Positions 43,236 to 47,161 of a DNA stretch of 47,161 nucleotides are shown here, piece by piece. The notes below the pieces were generated by a model that saw nothing but the letters and a program-made list of their open reading frames with translations, did not search any database and had not been told where the DNA came from. The stretch lies in the NCBI RefSeq assembly GCF_006538165.1, contig NZ_BDLU01000010.1:1-47161 (forward strand), in the 5' to 3' direction. The stretch is from Komagataeibacter diospyri (GTDB lineage Bacteria > Pseudomonadota > Alphaproteobacteria > Acetobacterales > Acetobacteraceae). Numbering within the stretch: the stretch's first letter is position 1; the number at the start of each line of letters is the position of its first letter. Both the position numbers and the translations under genes were made by a program.

Positions 43236-44316
43236 AGCGGGCCTCCGTCGCGTGGGGACCGTCAGGCGCGGTCACGGTGTCGATACGGGCTTCAACCGAC
43301 ATGCCGACGCGTACCAGCGCAGCCAGATTCTGCCCGGGATCGAACACCAGCTTGACGGGAATGCGCTGCACCACCTTGGTGAAGTTACCGGTGGCGTTGT
43401 CCGGCTGGATCGGGGCGAAAGCAACGCCGGTGGCCGGTGCAAGGCTGTCCACATGGGCATGCAGCGGGTGGCCGGGGAATGTATCGACCCATATTGTCGC
43501 GCGCTGGCCGGTGCGGACATGGGTCAACTGCGTTTCCTGAAAATTGGCCAGCACATAGGCTGCCTGTGTCGGCACCACCGCCAGCAGGGCCGTGCCCGCA
43601 TGGACATAGGCCCCCACGCGCACCCCACGTTCGCCCACCACGCCTTCAACCGGGGCGGGAATGGTGCAGTAGGACAGGTTGAGCGCTGCCGTATGTTCCC
43701 GCCCGCGTGCCTGTTCCAGGGCGCCCTGTGCATGCAGCAGTTGTGCCCGCAGGACCCCGACCTGATCGGTTTCGGCATCAACCGCCGCATTGTCATGGTC
43801 AAGGCGTGCCTGCGCTTCCAGCAGGCGGGCAGCGCTGTCCTGGTTCTGTTCCAGTGTGCCGGACCCGTCCGCCGACAGGTTGCGGTAACGCCGTGCGTTC
43901 TGCCGGGCAAAGACAAGCTGCGCCTGATCAGCGCTGACACTGGCGCGCGCCTGCGCGATCAGGGCCGACTGGCGCACCAGTTCGGATTCAAGGTTCGCGA
44001 CGTCACCCTGTGCTGCTTCCCGCTCGCCCTGTGCGGTTTCCAGTGCAGCGCGATAGTCTTCGTCCTCGATATGGGCCAGTTCCTCGCCGGGGTGGACGGC
44101 CTCGTTATCCTGCGCGATCACGCGGTCGATGCGACCGGGTACCTTCGGTGCTACGGTGGTGAAATCCGCCGTGACATAGGCATCGTTGGTATATTCGCTG
44201 GTGCCATTGCCTGATACCAGCCGGTCGGCGGTCCAGGCGGCAGCGACCAGGACAACAACCGTGGCGCCAGCCAGGATGATGGGTTTTTTATGGGGCATTG
44301 CTTCGGACCCGATCAT
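43222..44316 (-). CDS. HlyD/EmrA-family membrane-fusion protein
   Basis: The 364-residue protein has a single N-terminal membrane helix (PIILAGATVVVLVAAAWTA), a biotinyl-lipoyl half (YVTADFTTVAPKVPGRID), and a long alpha-helical hairpin of coiled-coil type from about residue 95 to 205. The second lipoyl half (IPAPVEGVVGERGVRVG) and a beta-barrel domain follow. It links the MFS pump to the outer-membrane channel. Its ATG at 44316 directly follows the stop of the MFS gene (TGA-ATG), so translation is coupled; an ATG at 44298 is an alternative. Confidence 0.92.
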   Translation of the reverse strand: MIGSEAMPHKKPIILAGATVVVLVAAAWTADRLVSGNGTSEYTNDAYVTADFTTVAPKVPGRIDRVIAQDNEAVHPGEELAHIEDEDYRAALETAQGEREAAQGDVANLESELVRQSALIAQARASVSADQAQLVFARQNARRYRNLSADGSGTLEQNQDSAARLLEAQARLDHDNAAVDAETDQVGVLRAQLLHAQGALEQARGREHTAALNLSYCTIPAPVEGVVGERGVRVGAYVHAGTALLAVVPTQAAYVLANFQETQLTHVRTGQRATIWVDTFPGHPLHAHVDSLAPATGVAFAPIQPDNATGNFTKVVQRIPVKLVFDPGQNLAALVRVGMSVEARIDTVTAPDGPHATEARYAWQ

Positions 44317-45942
44317 TCAGTGCGCGGCGGGTGCGGGGACCGGCGCACGCGGGGGGTAGATACGTCCGGGCAGGATGGCCACCAGGACAAGGAAAAAGGC
44401 ACAGATCCACATGACCAGCAGATAGATGTCCGCCAGCGCCAGCACGGTGGCCTGTTCATGCACGTAGGTATGGAAGATCTGCAGTGCGTTGCGCGCCACG
44501 TGCCCGGCATCGGGTGACGTGGCGGCGATCTGTCCGGAAATGGGGTCGCCCATGCCGGACAGTGCCGTGCCATGCGTGCCGTGCAGGTCCAGCAGCATGG
44601 TGGAATGATACTGTTCACGCCGGCGCAGCATGACTTCGAACAAGGCGGTGGCGATGGCGTTGGCCATGCCCTTGAGCATGTTCACCATGCCCGAGATCAT
44701 CGGCCCGTCCGCAGGCCCCAGCCCCAGCGCCGCCAGCATGAGGGTGGGAATCACCACCATCGGCTGTCCGAAGATCTGCAGGATCTGGATGACCATGAAA
44801 TTGTCGCGTACCCAGTCCGGCGTCAGCCATGTGCCAAGCCACGCCGCAACGCCAAGGCAGACAAGACCTATGGCCAGCACATACCGGCAGTCCACCGCGC
44901 GGATATTGCACAGTGCCGCCGTCAGCGGCAGCAGGACCAGCTGCGGCAGCGCCACCACCAGCGCCACCGGTGCGGCCTGAATGGGCCGGTAGCCGCGTAT
45001 GTCGGCAAGGTAGGTGAACGGAATTTCCGTCATGAGGCCACAGATCATGAGGGACGCCACCAGCGTCAGCAGGGATGCGGCGATATTGCGGTTACCCCAG
45101 AACTGGATGCGGAAGAACGGGCTGTGATGGAACCATTCATGCGCCAGGAAGGCGATGAACAGCGCCCCCCCCCAGAATGTCAGGTGCGTGATGACGGGGG
45201 AGCGGAACCAGTCCAGCCGGTCACCCTGATACAGCACCGTCACCACGCACATGATGGCCGGCACACCAAGCATGAACCCGCGCCAGTTGAAATTGCGGAA
45301 CCGGTCCCAGTGCGACGGGTCGCGCGGCAGTCCCCAGCCGATCATCAGTATTGCCACCGCGCATAGCGGCAGCGTTTCCCAGTACAGCCATCGCCAGCCG
45401 ACGTGCTCGAACCACATTGCCTCCAGCGGGCCGCCAAGGTTGGGGCCGAAGGTCGCACTCATGGCGTATCCGCCAATGCCGAATACCCGCAGCGGGGCAG
45501 GCAGGTATTTGAGCATGACGGTCATGAGAATGGGCGGCAGGCATCCCGCTGACAGCCCCTGCACCGCGCGCAGGATGCACAGCGTGGTCATGTCAGGCAT
45601 ATAGGGTGCAGGAATGGCCAGCAGTCCCAGCAGCGCCGTCATGAACAGGGTAAAGCGGTAGATGGAAAACGTGACATAGAACCATGGCGTGAACGCCATC
45701 GCCGCGATGTTGAAACATTCATAGATGGAGATGAACCACGTGCCTTCGTCGTGGCCGATATGCATTGCCCCACGGATATCAGGCAGGCCGATTTCCGTGA
45801 TGTGTTCATTGAAACCGGCGACATGCACGGCCAGCAGCACCCCAAGGCACCCCACGACCGTGCGGATGCCAAAGGGCGGGATATAGGAAGGGGCGGCGTG
45901 GGCGGCGTTCACATTTATCTGTCCCGATGGGAAAACAGACAT
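44317..45942 (-). CDS. MFS multidrug efflux transporter, DHA2 (EmrB/QacA-like) family
   Basis: The 541-residue protein has about fourteen membrane helices. The family motif C lies in the fifth helix (GIGGYAMSATFGPNLGGPLEAMW), and RAVQGLSAGCLPPIL with IRGAMHIG forms the first-half antiporter motifs. It is a proton-driven exporter working with the HlyD and NodT genes that follow. It is first in the operon and divergent from a LysR gene 141 bp away. Typical substrates are organic acids, phenolics or drugs; none is shown here. Confidence 0.92.
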   Translation of the reverse strand: MSVFPSGQINVNAAHAAPSYIPPFGIRTVVGCLGVLLAVHVAGFNEHITEIGLPDIRGAMHIGHDEGTWFISIYECFNIAAMAFTPWFYVTFSIYRFTLFMTALLGLLAIPAPYMPDMTTLCILRAVQGLSAGCLPPILMTVMLKYLPAPLRVFGIGGYAMSATFGPNLGGPLEAMWFEHVGWRWLYWETLPLCAVAILMIGWGLPRDPSHWDRFRNFNWRGFMLGVPAIMCVVTVLYQGDRLDWFRSPVITHLTFWGGALFIAFLAHEWFHHSPFFRIQFWGNRNIAASLLTLVASLMICGLMTEIPFTYLADIRGYRPIQAAPVALVVALPQLVLLPLTAALCNIRAVDCRYVLAIGLVCLGVAAWLGTWLTPDWVRDNFMVIQILQIFGQPMVVIPTLMLAALGLGPADGPMISGMVNMLKGMANAIATALFEVMLRRREQYHSTMLLDLHGTHGTALSGMGDPISGQIAATSPDAGHVARNALQIFHTYVHEQATVLALADIYLLVMWICAFFLVLVAILPGRIYPPRAPVPAPAAH

Positions 45943-46003
45943 ATGATCGGCGCAGGGGGCGTGCGCGAATACCCATGATCGCGTAAGGTGACACTTTCAT
46001 TTT

Positions 46004-46022
46004 ACGGATTGGTCAAATCCGT
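46004..46022. promoter_or_regulatory. Operator-like dyad in the efflux/LysR divergent region
   Basis: ACGGATT (46004-46010) and AATCCGT (46016-46022) are perfect arms around GGTCA, located between the divergent efflux operon and its LysR gene. The arrangement fits a LysR binding site. A T-run follows on the plus strand, so a hairpin role cannot be ruled out. Confidence 0.5.
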
Positions 46023-46083
46023 TTTTTCAGGATAATCGGGACGGCTGCGTTCCGGTTTCATTGTGGGGAAGTCACGCAGGGTC

Positions 46084-47049
46084 ATGAGAAAACGCTACGA
46101 TCTCGACCTGCTGCGCAGTCTCCAGGCCCTGATCGAGGAAGAAGGTGTCTCCCACGCGGCGCGCAGGCTTCAGGTGAGCGAGGCCGCGATGAGCCGCACC
46201 CTTGCCAAGCTGCGTGTGGTCTTTGGCGACCCCATCCTGGTGGCGTCGGGACGCAGGCTGGTCGCCACGACCTTTGCGCTGGGCATCCGCGAACGGGTGC
46301 AGGCGCTGGTTGAAGGCGCTGATTCCCTGCTGGAGGAACAGGACACACCCGACCTTGCCGGTCTGTCCCCCCATTTTACCCTGCGGGCGAATGACCTGAT
46401 CGTGGGGGCCTTTGGTGCCGCGATCCTTGCTGCACTGCGAAGGGACTGTCCCGGCTGCACCATAACCTTCGCCCCGGAAACGGATGAGGAACCCAGCAAC
46501 GACCTGCGCGAAGGGCGCATTGACCTTTATCTGGGTGCGTCCGATGACATGCGTTCGGAAATACGGCGGCAGAGTATTTTTCCCACGTCCTTCCGCGCAC
46601 TGGTGCGTGCGGGCCATCCCATCCTGACGGAAGGGATTACGCCCGTATCGGTCGCACGGTACGAACATATAAGCGTGTCACGCCGGGGACGGCCGCATGG
46701 GCCGATTGATGCGGTGCTGAAGGAACGGTTCGGGCTGAAACGGCGGGTGGTGATGGTCGTGCCCACCTATTATGCCATGGTTGAAACCCTGCGCATGACG
46801 GACATGATCCTGCCGCTGCCGGGTATCGCCATTGATTACCTGCCCATAAGGTCGATGCACCTTGAGGAGTTCGAATTTCCGTTCGAGCTGCCCCCGGTGC
46901 ATTCATTTCAGGCATGGCATCCAAGGCGCGACAGCGACCCGGTGCATCGCTGGCTGCGCAATATGGTCTATCAGGTCGTACGCCAGCGTGGGGGCGGTCT
47001 GCCTGACGGGTTTTCCCCCGCCACGGTGGCGGCTGAAACCAGAACCTGA
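46084..47049 (+). CDS. LysR-family regulator of the efflux operon
   Basis: The 321-residue product has an N-terminal winged helix of the NodD/SyrM-like group (LDLLRSLQALIEEEGVSHAA, then SEAAMSRTLAKLRVVFGDP) and a full effector domain. LVASGRRLVATTFAL, in place of the usual conserved linker, and a HPILTEG block are typical of this group. It is divergent from the MFS-HlyD-NodT operon with a dyad between them, so it likely activates or represses that pump in answer to an aromatic or acidic ligand. The ATG at 46084 was taken over an in-frame GTG at 46063. Repeat copy H and an insertion sequence follow directly. Confidence 0.86.
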   Translation: MRKRYDLDLLRSLQALIEEEGVSHAARRLQVSEAAMSRTLAKLRVVFGDPILVASGRRLVATTFALGIRERVQALVEGADSLLEEQDTPDLAGLSPHFTLRANDLIVGAFGAAILAALRRDCPGCTITFAPETDEEPSNDLREGRIDLYLGASDDMRSEIRRQSIFPTSFRALVRAGHPILTEGITPVSVARYEHISVSRRGRPHGPIDAVLKERFGLKRRVVMVVPTYYAMVETLRMTDMILPLPGIAIDYLPIRSMHLEEFEFPFELPPVHSFQAWHPRRDSDPVHRWLRNMVYQVVRQRGGGLPDGFSPATVAAETRT

Positions 47050-47051
47050 GA

Positions 47052-47083
47052 CATAAAAAAGCTTCAAAGAACACCGCCTTTTC
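47052..47083. repeat. Intergenic palindromic repeat, copy H (interrupted by an IS)
   Basis: AAAAAAGCTTC is the right half of hairpin 1, and CACCGCCTTTT the left half of hairpin 2. The insertion sequence begins exactly where the loop of hairpin 2 would be. The rest of the copy must lie beyond the element, outside the window. Confidence 0.65.
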
Positions 47084-47161
47084 GGGGGCTGTTGGGAATT
47101 GAGTTTTCTAAAGGGCCATGATGTGTTTCAAAGACCATATGGATCGCTTCATACTGACGGA
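47084..47161 (+). mobile_element. Left end of an IS5-type (IS427-like) insertion sequence, cut by the window edge
   Basis: The terminal inverted repeat GGGGGCTGTTGGGAATT (47084-47100) matches the reverse complement of the one at 116-132 except at one position. A short leader and the first codons of a transposase gene follow. The element reads to the right, in the same direction as the left copy. Confidence 0.85.
47121..47161 (+). CDS. IS5-family transposase, N-terminal fragment (cut by window edge)
   Basis: The frame opens with MCFKDHMDRFILTD. MDRFILTD matches the usual start of IS427-group transposases, so translation could also begin at 47139. AAGGG five bases before 47121 supports the longer form. 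The gene is incomplete because the window ends. Confidence 0.7.
   Translation, partial: MCFKDHMDRFILT

Noticed and set aside
43147..44214. Plus-strand open frame opposite the HlyD gene
   Set aside because: The minus strand encodes a full membrane-fusion protein coupled to its neighbours.
165..47083. CRISPR array made of the recurring AAGCTTTTTTC repeats
   Set aside because: The copies are kilobases apart, variable in length and orientation, and palindromic; there are no regular spacers or cas genes.
1..47161. Composite transposon spanning the whole window
   Set aside because: The IS ends are in direct orientation, but the interior is chromosomal housekeeping DNA and target duplications cannot be read; an assembly break at IS copies is simpler.

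Overview
The window looks like chromosomal DNA from an acetic acid bacterium (Acetobacteraceae, most likely Komagataeibacter/Gluconacetobacter or a close relative). This is an inference from high-GC coding DNA, an OprB-type porin, two TonB-dependent receptors, a NrtR-controlled nadABC operon, many LysR regulators and an IS5-type (IS427-like) insertion sequence. No rRNA, tRNA, CRISPR array or phage gene was recognised. Both ends lie inside an insertion sequence of the same type and orientation: the right end of one copy is at 1-132 and the left end of another at 47084-47161.

Layout. 0.2-4.7 kb: tRNA-U34 hydroxylase (trhO), a lone arsenate reductase (arsC), an amino-acid permease and a lipid/diacylglycerol kinase. 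4.9-12.7 kb: a minus-strand cluster of an amidase-signature enzyme, a TonB-dependent receptor, a DUF3311 small membrane protein, a sodium:solute symporter and a Tat-exported P1-family (DmpA/NylC-like) N-terminal-nucleophile peptidase, with a divergent LysR regulator. It reads as a complete outer membrane-periplasm-inner membrane-cytoplasm route for an amide- or peptide-like substrate and is the best candidate here for an undescribed system. 12.8-17.8 kb: nrtR and nadA-nadB-nadC for de novo NAD synthesis, with a 21-bp palindrome over the predicted -10 box of nadA, then a secreted protein whose mature part is nearly half glutamine. 17.9-22.7 kb: a two-gene SbcCD-like (YhaN/YhaO-type) ATPase/nuclease pair. 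22.8-27.9 kb: gabD, gabT and two divergent LysR genes. 27.9-32.0 kb: a small secreted protein, a cold-shock protein, and an iron pair (PiuC-type hydroxylase and siderophore receptor) behind a Fur-box-like site. 32.1-36.6 kb: OprB porin, an orphan sensor kinase and a 2-oxoglutarate/Fe(II) dioxygenase. 36.7-39.4 kb: LysR divergent from an NAD-type malic enzyme. 39.5-47.0 kb: a FUSC-family efflux protein convergent with a tripartite MFS-HlyD-NodT efflux operon and its divergent LysR regulator.

A feature cutting across all regions is a dispersed intergenic repeat, about 75-80 bp when complete, with an outer stem enclosing two A/T-looped hairpins. Eight full, truncated or degenerate copies are visible. 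They occupy five of the six convergent gene junctions in the window, and the right-hand insertion sequence sits inside one copy.

Gene starts were chosen by eye from Shine-Dalgarno-like sequences and expected family N-termini. Functional names rest on recognised motifs and family resemblance, not on database searches.
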